This document shows, in pieces, positions 1 to 11,940 of a DNA stretch of 64,000 nt. The position numbers and the translations under genes are program-made. The stretch comes from Viola odorata (Eukaryota; Streptophyta; Magnoliopsida; Malpighiales; Violaceae). The notes beneath the pieces are model-generated. The model was not told the DNA's origin, ran no database searches, and was given only the letters and a program-made list of their open reading frames with translations. Every line of letters starts with the position of its first letter. Within the stretch, counting starts at the first letter, position 1. The stretch covers positions 30,553,475 through 30,617,474 of the forward strand of contig OY829545.1 in NCBI GenBank assembly GCA_963691705.1, given 5' to 3'.

Positions 1-793
1 TAGCATTTCTGTTATTTAGTTAATTTACTGTCATTTTTAGTTAATTTACTGTCGCTAGCATTTCTAAATTTTTCCATTGCATTTTAGCATCGTCAGCTTT
101 CGAAATCGCGTTTTTAATTTTTCGTCGCGTATTTTCATCATCATTATCATTATTATTTTTAGCCTTAAAAATCACCTTTTTAACTATCCGGCAGTCGTTT
201 CCTAGTTTTTTCTTTGTCTTAGGTCATCTCATGATTTTTAGGATTTTTAATATTTTAGCGCATTTTTTAGTATTTTTATTTTTTTCATTCGAGCTTTTAT
301 TGGACCCGAGTAAGTCCGCTCGGACAATAGCTTGAATTTGAAATGTTATCCATCAACTAGTTGCTAGCTTTTTTTCCGTTCACAACGGTCTACAGCGTTT
401 CATGTAATTTTCGGCGTAACGTCATTATTTTTCGTCCGAACGTTTCACGTTTTTGAACGAGAAAATAAACACGTTAAACGAAAAATTCTCATCATTCGCG
501 GTAGATGGGTAAACTCATCATATTAACGTAGTTGCTTTCGTTCGAGTTTCTCGCTAGTTTCGTCGTACTAATAGTTCGAACCAATTATTTAAACATTAAG
601 CATTTTTTACTCACTTTGATCACAACCGTTGGATCAACATACTTTGACTCAAAGTATGCAAGAGCAACGGCTCATTCTCTCCTTTCTTCCCAGCCACAAA
701 ACCCAAACTTGCTCACCACACCAGCACTGCTCCTTTCTACTCGCCGACGCCCACGCGCACCCAATTCACCACACAATCATTTGAGCCCTTGCC

Positions 794-801
794 TATAAAT
801 A
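794..801 (+). promoter_or_regulatory. TATA box of the left LTR
   Basis: TATAAATA within GCCTATAAATAGCC, followed by a GC-richer stretch and an A/G-rich tract as expected downstream of an LTR transcription start. It sets the + orientation of this LTR. Confidence 0.5.
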
Positions 802-1599
802 GCCTTGCTCTTCATCCTTAAAGGGGGGGAGGAAAAAACGAAAAAGGCACTCATCTGCTCCTTCCAAAACAATAAGCAAGGCACCATTTTCTCTTTGATT
901 TTTCTTGCTTTCATTTGTCAATTGTTTACTTGTTTTAATGCCACAAATTGCTGCTCAATCTCTAGATAAATCGCCTGCCTTCAATTTGCTAATTCGCTTG
1001 CTTGTTGTAGAGGAATAAATTGCTCATTTTTGTATATAAAATGCAAGCTTTTCCTTCATTAATTTAGTTGGTATTTGCCTACTATTTTCGTTGGGTTTTA
1101 TCACCGTGGGGTAGAGGGAACTTCTAGGTTATTTTTTGGTTGAACCCCGCCGGTTTTAGTGGGCTGGTTCTTCCTTGGACGCCGGCCATGGTGGCCGGTG
1201 CAAGGAAGAAGAAGAACAGCGTGGCTGCTGTTCTTATGGGAAGAAGAAAGGTGACGGGCCAAGCCCGTCCCTTTCTTTTTAAAGGCAGATGGGCCTTGGG
1301 TTAAGCCAAGCCCATTTGCTCCCCTTTTTCATTTTCATTTAAAATTTCAGCATGCACATGGGCCCAGCCCATTAAAATTTTGCCAATTGTTCGAGTCTCT
1401 TTTATTTTCGTGTTTATTTAATTAATAGCTCGTATGTCATATTTAATTAATAGCTCGTATGTAATATTTAATTTACGTCGTATGCCATGTTTAATTAATT
1501 ATTTATTTACTTGTCTAAATTTAAATGCCTATCTATTTGCTTTACTTTTATTTATCATTTTAATTATCCTCGAACAATTACTAACATCGATTTCGTAGG

Positions 1600-2150
1600 C
1601 ACCAAAAATCATCAAATCTTTAATTTTTCGTCAAGTCATCATTTATATTTTTCGCACACATCAAATCATCATTTAAATTTTTCGCACACATCGAATCATC
1701 ATTTGAATTTCTTGCAAATCAAACTATCAGCATTTAAATTCTCGTATGTATCAAATCAGTATTTAAATTCTCGTATGTATCAAGTCATCATTTAATTTTC
1801 GTATGCATCAAATAAATCATTTCTCGTATGCAATCATGTCATCATTTAAATCTCGTATGCGTCAAATTCATCATTTCTCGCATGCAATCAACTGTCATCA
1901 TTTAATTTTCGTATGCGTCAAATCAATCATTTCTCGCATGCAATCAACTCAGCATTTAAATTTCGTATGCGTCAAATCCATCATTTCTCGCATGCAATCA
2001 ACTGTCATCCCTTAATTTCCTGCACTTATCAACTCAACATTTAAACTTTCATATGCGTTAAATCCATCATTTCTCGCATACGTCAAACCAGCATTTAAAT
2101 TTTCGACGAATATCCACTGGCATTTAAATTCTCGCATTCATTAAATTGTT
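1600..2150 (+). repeat. Degenerate tandem repeats inside the LTR
   Basis: Imperfect short units recur head to tail. Early units read like TCATCATTTAAATTTTTCGC; later ones alternate TCGTATGCGTCAAATC with CATTTCTCGCATGCAATCAA. Unit length drifts from roughly 30 to 55 bases. The ORFs here are products of the repeat and are not genes. Confidence 0.7.
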
Positions 2151-3026
2151 TATTTATTTTTCGAGCTATCACTAACATTCTCATTTTGTAGGTTTAAAAT
2201 TTAAGCTTCGCTTGAAAGTACGTCTTTCGTTCCCTTTTATTTATTTCAACGCTTTTTCGTAAATATCAATCGTACGCATGATATATAGAACTGCTAGAAC
2301 TAAAATCAACCCCCATGAACAACGTGTTTAAAGAGTTGCTTAAAATACCATGCTCATGTAATTTTTAATTCTCGCATATATTGACTGCATGTACATGGGG
2401 ACTTTCGATCCCACACCAGTTTTTCCACTTCAAAATCTATCATTTAAATATTGTACTCTGTTAGCAATCCATGATAGGTTCACATAGCAATCAATCTAAT
2501 CATGCATGGCCCGATGATGAAATAAGAGGGCGCTCATTCAGTCTTACGGAAAATTCAGTCCCATCACGTCGCGGTCAGGAATAATCAATCAATCTCGATA
2601 AACGGTAACCCCGTCAAAAAGATTTTTTAATTATTACTGAACGGTCACGATCATTGAAAAGACTAAAGTGACGATTCCTCTGAGGGTCCCCTTTTTCAAA
2701 ATGCATTTTATCAAACACCTTTTTAAACACCTCTCTCATCAACCGGTAACCATTTTCGGATGTGACTCGGGTGCCTAACACCTTCCCGAGACCATAATAC
2801 GACCCCGAACCTTTGTCTGGGGCCAGACCTTTTTTTTGTGCCTTTAGTTTTTTACTTATTATATTTCTTATGCCATGACGATTAAGGTTCCCTAAACCTA
2901 GCAACCAAATTAGGGTGGCGACTTCATTGCATGTTGCGAGGCGTCTGTTTACGCCGAGTATTGTAAGGTCCCAAATTTCGTTGCACACTCGCAAATGACT
3001 CTTTTGTTAATTTTCGGGGCGCGACA

Positions 3027-3454
3027 GATATCATGCAAGATCAACCAGTGCCTAGCTAAAGCATCCTAATCACACAAGAAAGAAATAGGCATGGAAGCTC
3101 AAGTGCTCACAGGGTGCTTTTGTGACTACTGATGGCGAGGGCTAGATATGGATATAAGGTTCAGCAGGCAAAAATAGGAATAGCTAGGTCTAGACAAGGT
3201 GCTGGTGATTCATACTTGTGCAAAACGTGATCAAAAGTGTGTCCATTCACAAAGGTTTTTGAAAACTGGGCAGTGGCAGATTTTTGGAAAAATTTAGCAA
3301 AGCCCTAAAAATCTAATTTTTTAAAAAAAATCCAAAAAAGCATGCAATCAAGCAACAAACGGAAAATTTAAACATGAACAAACACACAGCTAAATCCCTC
3401 CCCACACTTAGGTTGCGTATTGTCCTCAGTGTGGGAAGGGAACACACAAGAAGT
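3027..3454 (-). other. 3' untranslated region of the Athila-type remnant
   Basis: No ORF. Read on the minus strand this follows the stop of the Athila-type ORF and contains a phrase reading ACTGAGGACAATACGCAACC, then the polypurine tract, then AT-rich sequence up to the abutting LTR. The phrase about a cDNA-like ACACTGAGGACAAT before a G-rich tract is characteristic of Athila 3' ends. Confidence 0.5.
3395..3410 (-). promoter_or_regulatory. Polypurine tract of the Athila-type element
   Basis: Minus strand reads TAAGTGTGGGGAGGGA. It lies about 45 bases past the stop of the preceding ORF, the usual place for the plus-strand primer of an Athila element. Confidence 0.5.
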
Positions 3455-5429
3455 TCAACGAAATTTAAAACAAGTACATGACAATAAAATAAAAAGCAGG
3501 TAAAAATGTTTTTGGCTCTCCTCGAGGGCAGGAAAGATGAATTGTTCAGGGGGGATCAAGAGGGTGGTAGCTTGCTCGATTCTGAGGAGCGTCTGGGGTG
3601 ACGGATCAGATAGCTTGCTTGCTTGATTGCTTTCAGGGGCGCGATTGGAGTTTCCTTCGAGGGCACGAGGGGCAACAGGGGCTTGAGGCCTTGAAAGGCT
3701 GGGATAGGAAAAATCTCCTCCATGCTTCGTGCCGAAGACCTTCTCTTCCGATGGCGTGGTACCTATGGAAAACCTCAAAATACCATGTGAGATGCACAAA
3801 TGCCCCATAACATCAAGTGTATGGGGGTCTAAATCCTTGAAAGCAATGGGCTCACTAAGGCCAGCAGAGGTCAAATCAATATTGCGCAAATTCACAACAA
3901 GCAACGCAATCAGAGATCCTAAAATGGGGCCTCGAGAGCCATTCTGAACATGAATAAAAGCACATGCAACCCAAAATCCTAAATTCACCCTACGCTTATT
4001 TTTCATGCACCAAAGGAGAAATAGCTCTTGCAGGGTTAACTGCCCTAAAGAATCAAATCTAGCAGCAAAAGTAAGAGCAAGAACGCGATGCAAAATTATA
4101 AGGGCAAGGTCCATAATTTCATGCGTTTTAGAGGATTTGGGGTTGAAAACAACATTAGGATTCTCAGATAACTCACGAAAAGCCACATCAGCATAAAAAA
4201 CAGGGGGAATCACAGTTAAAGCATTCTTATAAGCATTGGATTTTAAACCATCAGGCGTGACAAAATTAAGTGCACAATTGAACGTATTGAGAGATAGTTT
4301 AAGCCATTTATTCGCTAAGCGAAAATTAATCAGTTCAGGGGTCGAAGGGTTCGGTCCATGCTTACCCTTAGGCTTGAAATGGTCCGAACCAACCCCAAAA
4401 GTGGTAAACAGCTCCAGCGAGGGCTCGACATAGGTTGGGTGCTCCAAAAAGAAAAAATAATCCCAACTGATGCTACCAACGAGCTCTCGGACTCGAGCGT
4501 CCTGTCCCATTTTTCTCAGAAATTCAAGATCTAGGCGCGCACACGGGCTAACGCCTCTGGAGTTCATAACATGCAACTTATCTAAGGAAGGTTTATCATC
4601 AAAAGACAGCCATTCATGGGGATTAGAGAGGTCAGAAATAACCTGGATTGAAGATGCTCGCGGGGTAGAGGCAGGTGCTTGCGTCGAGCCATTGACGTCA
4701 GAATCGTCGTCTTGGTCACGACGCACTTTCTCTATCGGGACCTGCTTGACTGGGGCCGTTGAGGGAGATGTGACCTTCCTCTTCCGATCCACCGGCGTTT
4801 CAGGTTCTGGTGGCAGGTCGGCTCTGGCCGTCTTCTTCGCCTTGCCTTTTGCAGCCGTCTTCTTCGCTGCGGTCTCCTTTTCCTTGGCCTTTTTCGCTGC
4901 CTCTGCTTTGAAAGCTGCTTCTTTCTCAGCTTTCTCAGCTTTCTCAGTTGCCTCCTTTGCAGCTTTCTCCTTCTCAGCATCTTCATCTTCTTCCTCGTCC
5001 TCGGCTTCATTCTCGCCGGAACCTTCTTCATCGTCGGCGCCAGCGGCGGTCTATTCGACCTCTTCTTCCTCAGCTCCGGTCGCCGGCTCCTCTTCATGCA
5101 GGACCTCTTCGACCGGGAGCTCCTTTTTTGCCGCAGGAAAGGCTTTCTCAACCTTTGGTTTCCTGGGTGTGGTGGTAGAAGTGGGTGGTTTTCTAGAAAC
5201 CCGGTCGGATCTCGTCATTGTGGAGGTCGCTGGAACCGTACTGGTGATTTCTTGCTCACCGTCCTACTGGTGAGTGGCGGGGGAGGTGGGGTTTAGCTCG
5301 GTGGTAGGAGGAATGGTCAGAGAAGGTGGTTGCTCCTCGTCGAGGCCGAGGCTGAGATTTGTGAGAGGAGGAGGAATATTCAGGGTCTGAGGTAGCGAGC
5401 TTATGGGCCACTTGCTTTACTCGAGGCAT
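3455..5429 (-). pseudogene. Athila ORF1-like ORF in the post-pol position, broken
   Basis: Minus-strand ORF downstream of an integrase tail, as in Athila/Calypso-type Ty3 elements. Its intact C-terminal 445 codons (4792-3455) carry the region typical of the ATHILA ORF-1 family. It includes FRLANKWLKL, an H-R-x-L-A-x-T-F-A-A-R stretch, LFLLWCMKNK and GSLIALLV. Upstream in the same frame is a Lys/Glu/Ala-rich, coiled-coil-like segment and an acidic run (about 4800-5050). That frame has a TAG at 5051-5053 and another near 5264, and joins by a frameshift near 5310 to a likely start at 5429 (MPRVKQVAHK). The product is a retroelement protein of unknown biochemical role. Its position is the one called env-like in this lineage, but I see no evidence for an envelope function. 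Confidence 0.65.
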
Positions 5430-6019
5430 GGTGGTAGGAGGGAAGATGGTGATTTGAGAGAGAGAGGGAGTCAATTTGGTGATGGTGATGGGTAAGTGGA
5501 GTGAAGTGTGTTTTGGTTGTTGGTGAGAGAGACGTAGGTGAAAGCTGGAAGACGGAAGGAGAAAAGATGAGGGGGAGCATGCTGCCAAAGCTGTTGTGTC
5601 TGACAGGGAATTAATAAGGGCCACTTTTTTGTCCCCTTTTAATGACGTGGCGCCTTGGGACTAGGAGAGAGAACATAGGCATGCGGATCCCAACCGCCTA
5701 CCTTTTCAAAATTTAAAAAGAGAGAGTAGTTAGGGAAGATAAAGACAAAAGGAAAGAATAAGTGGGAAGATAATATTTACAGGCGAATAAAATCGCTCGG
5801 GAAAAGGAAAAAGAGAGAAACTAGGGGATAAAAATAAGGAAAAGAAATCTTAACTAATAAAGGAAAATTAAAATAGCCAAACATAAAAAGGGAAAGGTTC
5901 TGAATTTAAATAACAAAATAAAAGAGATTGAGTTAGAAAGGAATGGGACGGCATTCGGAATGCCTCCAGTATGGCCTGTTTACTCGTCGAGGCCTCGACG
6001 TGTTTCAGAAATCTAGATC
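5430..6019 (-). other. Purine-rich spacer between integrase tail and post-pol ORF
   Basis: No convincing ORF. Minus strand upstream of the Athila-type ORF: pyrimidine-rich leader (5430-5640), then A-rich sequence on + with many short direct repeats of AAAGGAAA type. Probably the spacer of the Athila remnant. Confidence 0.4.
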
Positions 6020-6300
6020 TCGACAGGTGGAAGGTCCATCATTGTGTCCTCAACAGTCGAGGGCTTGAATCCCTCGTAAAAGGGTTTCAGCCTGTGGCCA
6101 TTGACTTAAAAGATTGTTCCTATTGTCGGATTCTAGATCTCAATTTCCCCATGGTCAAAAACTGCCATGACCACGAAAGGTCCTGACCATTTAGACTTGA
6201 GCTTTCCTACAAAGAGTCGCAAACGTGAGTTATATAACAAAACTTTCTGTCCGAGGAAAAATATTTTGGGACGAAGGTTCCTGTATAGCAAAAGGTGTTC
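6020..6300 (-). pseudogene. C-terminal fragment of Athila-type integrase
   Basis: Minus-strand translation gives [14 protein letters not shown], then [13 protein letters not shown], then VNGHRLKPFYEG, in order. This is the conserved C-terminal tail of Ty3 Athila-lineage integrase. Two in-frame stops interrupt it, and nothing upstream (to the right) continues the domain, so it is truncated near 6300. It fixes the orientation and family of the remnant that includes the ORF at 3455-5429. Confidence 0.7.
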
Positions 6301-7995
6301 TCGGGTTGCATTCTAGGTCAGTTAATCATGGGCATGAAAATATTCCAAACTCAAGCACAGACCTGCTATAGGAGTTATGTTTCCACGTAGACTCCCTACT
6401 CATCTTCGTAGGTAGAAGCCACCCCCCGTTTCCACATATGGGGTGGCCTTGACGTTTCGCCGTCCTCCTAGGCACGAATGCGGGGAGGCACTACTCAAAA
6501 TGCCCATGATGTGGAGGCAAGACAGATCTAGGGCGTGACATCTCAGTTTGTCAAGCTCGCATCACATAACCTAAACAATCAAATACCCCTAGACGAAAGA
6601 CCTCTCGCGATGTCTACACTAGGTGTCTACTTTATCTCAAGGATTCGCGTCAGTTATAACTAAGAGAATGACAATACTCATGCAGAAATATCGACAGTTG
6701 ATCAAGCCCTCAACAGTTCTAAATAAGCAAGGCTTAAAACGATAAATGATTGAATATGACAAGAGAATATATTAAGCACATTTTAGGCTTCCTAACTAAC
6801 CTTTGCAACCTTCGCAACACCCTTCACTAAGAAGGTGGTATTTAGCTACTCATAACAAGATACGAACAGTAGATAATAAATATCATGCAAGAAAGAGTAA
6901 AGAAAAGGATTAGAGGAAACTGGTAAATGATTTAATAAATCAAAGGAGAATAGCTTCTCCCTTTTACAAAACTGGCGGCTGCTCCAAGATTCAAGAGAAT
7001 AATATCCCTAGAAATTAGGGTAAAAGAAAGAGTGATGTTTTTAGTGTCTTGAGTCAGCCTCCTTTACAAAAACCCTAAAGTTATGCTTATATAGGCTAGA
7101 ACTAACTAGGGGATAAAAATACAGCTAAGGGAGAGAGGGTGTCAGCTCTTGGGAGGACGCCAACACATAGAGGGACCGCGTCCTTAGCAGAGGATATTCT
7201 GGAATCTTCTGGAAGCGTCTGACACCTTCTAGAAGCATTTGGGATTCCTTCATTTGGCTCTTGATCTCTAATCTGACGCAGGGAAGTCAAGGGTATGAGA
7301 CTGCTCACTAGTCCGATTAACGGTGCGGGCTCGATGACCTCTGCGCTTCTAGACCTCGATCTTCAAAACTTCAGAAATCCTTCCAAATATGCTCGTTTTC
7401 GCTCTTTTCTCCCTTTAGGCACTGATCTGCAAAAAGATGGGAAAAAGGGCAAATCATAAGTATCTTGCCCTCGAAAATGCCGGAAATAAGATAGAAAAAC
7501 CTACAATAAAGACATGTTATCATAGATCTAGGCATAGAAAAACCTACAATTGATTAAGCTTTATTATATTACAAGAATGGTGGGAAAGTAGTTTTAGGAT
7601 GAAGTTTATAGGATAGCCGATAGGAGGTGGACTTAGTGAGCTTGGCAGCCTGGAAATGGTTTCACTGGAGATGGTGACGTGGGTTTAGTGACACCGAAGA
7701 CGATGACCTATGGTGGTGGAGGTGATGACTGTTGGACAGAGGAGGAGGAAGGTGAATAAAAATGGTGGTTTGTCGAGGTAGAGCTCCGATGGTGGTCGGA
7801 TCTAGAGATCCACTACTGCCTGCTTCCTCGTCTGATCTCTGTGCTTTCCACCACCATCAAAGCCACCAACGGGATGCAGATCCACTGTGTCTGTCCCTCG
7901 CATCATCCCCTTTACCTTCCGATCAAAATCTGCACAGTGAATTTTGATTCCGACTTGGGTTTGGAATCAGAGTCAAAATTCTTGGTGGTCATGGT
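6301..7995. other. Unassigned repeat-like and flanking DNA
   Basis: No supported gene. GGGCGTGACA at 6531-6540 resembles an LTR end, and 7085-7095 on the minus strand reads CCTATATAAGC, a possible TATA box, so a degraded LTR may lie here. 7620-7995 is rich in GGTGGT/GATGGT triplets and continues at 42768; it is the original target of the large nest. Confidence 0.4.
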
Positions 7996-9123
7996 TGATA
8001 CGATCCTAGTTGCCTAGGATGCGCTTGAATGACGATCTAGTTCGAAGGTTTGAGATTGACGCAGAATTTGGTAGATAGACTCACGAGAACAAGCCTCGAT
8101 TAGCAAACAACCCTGTGCCTACTAACCTAAATGAATCCTAGTGAGGTTCTTGCTTGTATTAGGTTTAGCCCTGTGACCCTAAGGAATAAACAATGGCCTC
8201 AACTTCGATTTTACTTGTCCTAACACTAGCTTGCGAAACTAAAGGTTAAACTCAAGGTTCGAGTCCACAAATGAAACAGAGAAGAATCTCTAAGACAAAG
8301 TCTCAATTTGTATTAGCAAAAATTATAACTTTTACATAGTGCCAATCGGCCTCCTTAAATAAGCGTTATGCGCAATTCAACTTCTACTAGAACTAGGAGT
8401 TCTAATTGTAAAATAATTCTATCTACTTAATTAACAATAAAATAAATAAGTAAACAAATAAATAAACACTTAAATAAGTCCAGAAGCTTCTCCTAAGCTC
8501 TGCTCAGCTGGCTGCACCATGGCTCGCTCTTGGTATAGTCACACTTGACCGTGGCTCGGTCAATGCGCATTCAAATATGCCCTGGAGCCATCTTCCAATT
8601 CCCTCGTACGTTTGGGCTGAAACTTGGCCCAAACCTTCCTAACATGTTAAAATACATGTTACAAGGTTGGTCGCTTGACAAAACCTTACCCGGACACACT
8701 TGGCCCTCTTGAACGCGCCTATTGCACTTGTACCCAACCTTGGTGCATGTGATTAAGTCACTCCGAGCCATCTTGCAATCCACCCGTGTGAATGACCCCA
8801 AACTTGGACACGACTCTCCTAAGATCCCAAACGGTCTTGTAGTTATGCTAGAGTCATGATCAAAGCTCATCTTCCATGATTTGACTTAGACGGTCTCCTC
8901 TGATGCCGTCATTGGCGTATGCGCATGCGATATGCGCATCCTTCGTGCTTCAGCTCGGTTTGCTCGTGCCTTGCCCCTTGTCTCCATGCGCGAGGTTCAT
9001 CTTAACCTCTCTTGAGGCCTCGCTACATCCTTGGCATGCTCCCTTGCCTTCCTTGGCTCTAGTCGCTTGGCGAGCGCGCGTGTGGCGTGCAACGAATTAG
9101 GGTTTATGCGAGGATTCACATCA
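7996..9123 (-). repeat. 3' LTR of element 1
   Basis: 1128-bp LTR bounded by TG...CA. Its partner is the split copy at 12774-13002 plus 41881-42767. It preserves the uninterrupted site of element 2: CCTAACACTAGC near 8225. The minus-strand TATA-like TTATTTAAGG lies near 8357. The last coding residues of the internal ORF run into this LTR. Confidence 0.85.
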
Positions 9124-9138
9124 TTCCCTCCCCCTTGG
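9124..9138 (-). promoter_or_regulatory. Polypurine tract of element 1
   Basis: Minus strand reads CCAAGGGGGAGGGAA directly before the LTR start TGATGTGAATCC. This fixes minus orientation. Confidence 0.75.
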
Positions 9139-10149
9139 AAAGGATTCGCCCTTGAATCCTGTTTAGGATCCAAAATAGTACCTACGACACAATACCTTAA
9201 GTTAGCATGAATAATAAGCACACAACTAGTTTCGAATTTACCCAAGATATCCAATCCGTCATTGGTGTCTAAGCGCTTGGCAACAGGTTGGGTTGATCCA
9301 TCGCCCAAATCAGTAGCTATCTCCTCGAATTGAGTAGGCAACCATGTCCGATGTAAGCACATCGTATCCCGATCAAGGACCTTGAAGAACAAGTGAAGTC
9401 CTCTCTTATAGCCATGGTCCGTTTGTGACACGCCCATGCGTTCCATATAAGCCATGACTTGCTCTTTTGGTATCTTGGTCATCACCTAATCCTTGTCAAC
9501 TCCTAATCTTGCATAGTAACTCAAAGACAAAGGATTTGATGGCACCATAAGTATAAATCCATAAGCAAATTTGTTAGAAATATATAAAAGTGAAAAATTA
9601 TGAACAAATTCAAACTTACAAACCAACGAATACCAAACAGCTCCAAGACTTCGTTCTTCTTTCTTTGGACTCAATCTATAAATTTCTTTCACATGAGAAG
9701 AAATAATAGGAGTAGAGAACTCAAACGTATTAGGGTTAGAGGTGTAAGGCCGAAAATCAAACGGTTTTGTATGGCTTGCGCCAAAGCTGTTTTTGCGCAT
9801 CACTAATGCTTGCTTCACTTTCTCACCCTTGACATGAACACTCTTTTCTCTTTTGCTACTCTCTGCATGCTCACTCTTTTCATGCATATGTTTTCCTCTC
9901 GCAAGCTCTCTATTTTATTGCGGGCTGTTTTTCTCACTCACGATCTTCACATTATTTTTTTCTTTCGTGTGAGTTATTTTTACTCCCTTTCTTTTCCGTA
10001 ACACTCAACTTTTTATTTTCTTTTTCTCTCTCAAAATTAGAATAAGACTCAATGAGCCACTTCTGATCTTTATTCACTTTTGTTGGTGTCAACGGCGCAA
10101 GAACAAATTCTCGCCCATCCTTGATGATCCTATAGAGATTGCTCTTCCC
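9139..10149 (-). pseudogene. Element 1 post-protease coding remnant without RT or integrase
   Basis: Minus-strand reading frames continue from protease (YRIIKDGREFVLAPL near 10100) through a Lys/Glu/His-rich tether similar to the one between protease and RT in element 2 (16500-16780). They then pass directly to a terminal segment ending SRANPFQGGGND at about 9140. The same terminal motif ends element 3 (about 35990-36025), and a similar one ends the integrase ORF of element 2. RT, RNase H and the integrase core are missing between tether and tail. Stops and frame changes are present. Confidence 0.6.
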
Positions 10150-11940
10150 TTAATGCAACGCTTGTCTATCAAATTTCCATGGTCTACCCAATAGAATATG
10201 GCTTGCGGTCATAGGCACGACATCACAATAGACCTCGTCTTGGTACTTCCCAATGGTAAATGTGACCAACACTTTATGCGCCACTTCTAATTTGTCACCA
10301 TCGGTCATCCATTGTAGCTTGTAGGGTTTCGGACGCTTGATTAACGGAAGATCCAACTTGTGCACAACAAATCACTTGCACAATTAGTAAAACTCTCGTT
10401 GTCGATGATAAGAGAGCACACTTTATTTCCAACAAAACAGCGGGCATGAAACAAGTTCTCTCGTTGCTCTCCATCGCTTCCCTCTAGCCTTAGTTGAACG
10501 CTTAGGGTTCGCCTCACCACAAGTGACAAACCATGGTCCGCTTCGGTCTCCTCCTTGTCCAAATCACAATTTTCCTCTTCTTCACACCTAGACTCCTCAC
10601 CCTCACCGTCATCGTCACTATCTAACTCTCCATTTTCCTTGATGATTAAGACTCGCTTGTTAGGACAAGAAGATGCAACATGCCCTCGGCCGACACACTT
10701 GAAATAAACGATGTCCTTGGTTGATGTCTTAAGAGGTACGGTAGTAGGAGTAGGGTTACTAGCCATTTTCCCTTGGGGTGCACTTGAACGGATTGCACTC
10801 TTAGTGCCATAATTATAAGGTAGCACGTTTGGGACAGTAGCCTTCTCATCTTTCACCCACGGCGACTTCTTCCAACTCGCGAATCTTGTAGACATAGCGC
10901 TAGAGTTCTTGGCCTTCACTTGCTTCTCTATTTTAATTGCCAAGTGTAGCATCTCCTCCAAAGAGTTATAACTTGTCAATTCCAAATGATTAGCTATCTC
11001 TTAATTTAGGTTGCTCAAAAACCTAGCCATGGTCACCTCCATATTTTCCATAATTTGCACTCTAGCTAGCGCAATCTCCATCTCATTATAATACTCTCGT
11101 ACGCTCTCACTCCTTTGAGTAAGCATTTGTAGTCTTTGATGAAGATCCCTCTAAAACTAAGCGTGAACAAAGCGGCGCCTCATCAACATCTTCATATTCT
11201 CCCAATTATTGACCGGACCTGCACCAAGTCTTTCCTTGCCTCGTTGAGTTGATCCCACCAATGGATCGCATACCCTCCAAACTCAACCGATGCCAACTTC
11301 ACTTTCTTCTCCTTTGAATAATTATGGCAAAGAAAGATGGATTGAACCTTCCTTTCCCAAGTCAAATATACATCCGGATTGTCTGTTCCTTCAAAGGGTG
11401 GTATTTTTATTTTAATACTCCCTAAGTTTGGGTCAACTCGATCCTTAAACCTAGGCCTCCTCTCCTCATACCGATCCCTTCTCTCTTCATACCGGTCTCG
11501 CCTCCCATAGGCTTCTTCCTCATACTCTTGTTCATCACGCCAATGACCAAAAGGTGCACAGCGTTCCTCGCGAGCATGTGGCTAGCGTGATGGCGCACGC
11601 CTAGGGCCTCCACCTTCGCCCCTTGGTTCATGCCTTTGTCTTGAGGCCGCATCATCTCTGTCATCATCCTCTTCTTCCCTTTCACCATGATGCAATGGCC
11701 CACTGCCCTCTTCTCGTCGTGGCCTGCCTCTTATGTACGAGCTTAAAGCACCATCGGTATGTTGGGCGTAGTGCTTGAACGGTGGCTCGTTGTGTGGCCT
11801 TTCTGACTTGTCCTCCTTGTGGACATTCGTCTCCTTTCTCCAATGATCTATGTCATCCAACCGTCCGAAAATAGTGCTGAGGAATTTCCTCAACTCTGGG
11901 TCTCCAACGCTTCCGGACGAAGCGTCCGATATGCTTCCTG
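10150..11940 (-). pseudogene. Element 1 gag-protease, degraded
   Basis: Minus strand, N to C: a charged leader with many Arg/Glu repeats (11893-11470), then the gag core (IKIKIPPFEG, YLTWERKV, IFLCHNYS, AIHWWDQL, about 11440-11210). Next come a frame-damaged gag C-terminus and a zinc knuckle with CVGRGHVASSCPNKR (about 10690-10650). An Asp/Glu-rich linker precedes a retropepsin-like segment with IIDNESFTNCAS and LLGRPWKFD (10365-10150). The protease motif is D-N-E instead of D-N/S-G, so the enzyme was probably dead. Several stops lie between 10990 and 11210. Gag shape fits CRM-lineage Ty3 elements. Confidence 0.75.

Larger units (their letters stand above)
1..3026 (+). mobile_element. Tat/Ogre-type LTR, solo LTR or 3' LTR (left end outside window)
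   Basis: A long AT-rich stretch that behaves as one LTR read on the + strand. A TATA box lies at 794-801. Near the right end are the segment around 2765-2785, whose complement reads GGTGTTAGGCACCCGAG, and TGGCGACTTC at about 2913; both are typical of the U5 end of plant Tat/Ogre LTRs. The LTR appears to stop at GGGGCGCGACA (3016-3026), ending in CA. No primer-binding site follows, so it is a solo LTR or the 3' LTR of an element to the left. It abuts the 3' untranslated part of the minus-strand Athila remnant, so it probably inserted there. The left boundary and target duplication are not visible. ORFs inside it look accidental. The family call rests on remembered motifs, not alignment. Confidence 0.55.

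Noticed and set aside
532..798. 88-codon + ORF near the left edge
   Set aside because: Lies upstream of the TATA box in LTR sequence, low-complexity product, no family resemblance.
4732..5151. 139-codon Arg/Lys-rich minus ORF
   Set aside because: Wrong frame of the same Athila-type gene; the conserved domain lies in the other frame.
4470..5273. 267-codon Ser/Phe-rich + ORF
   Set aside because: Antisense shadow of the Lys/Glu/Ala-rich part of the Athila-type ORF.
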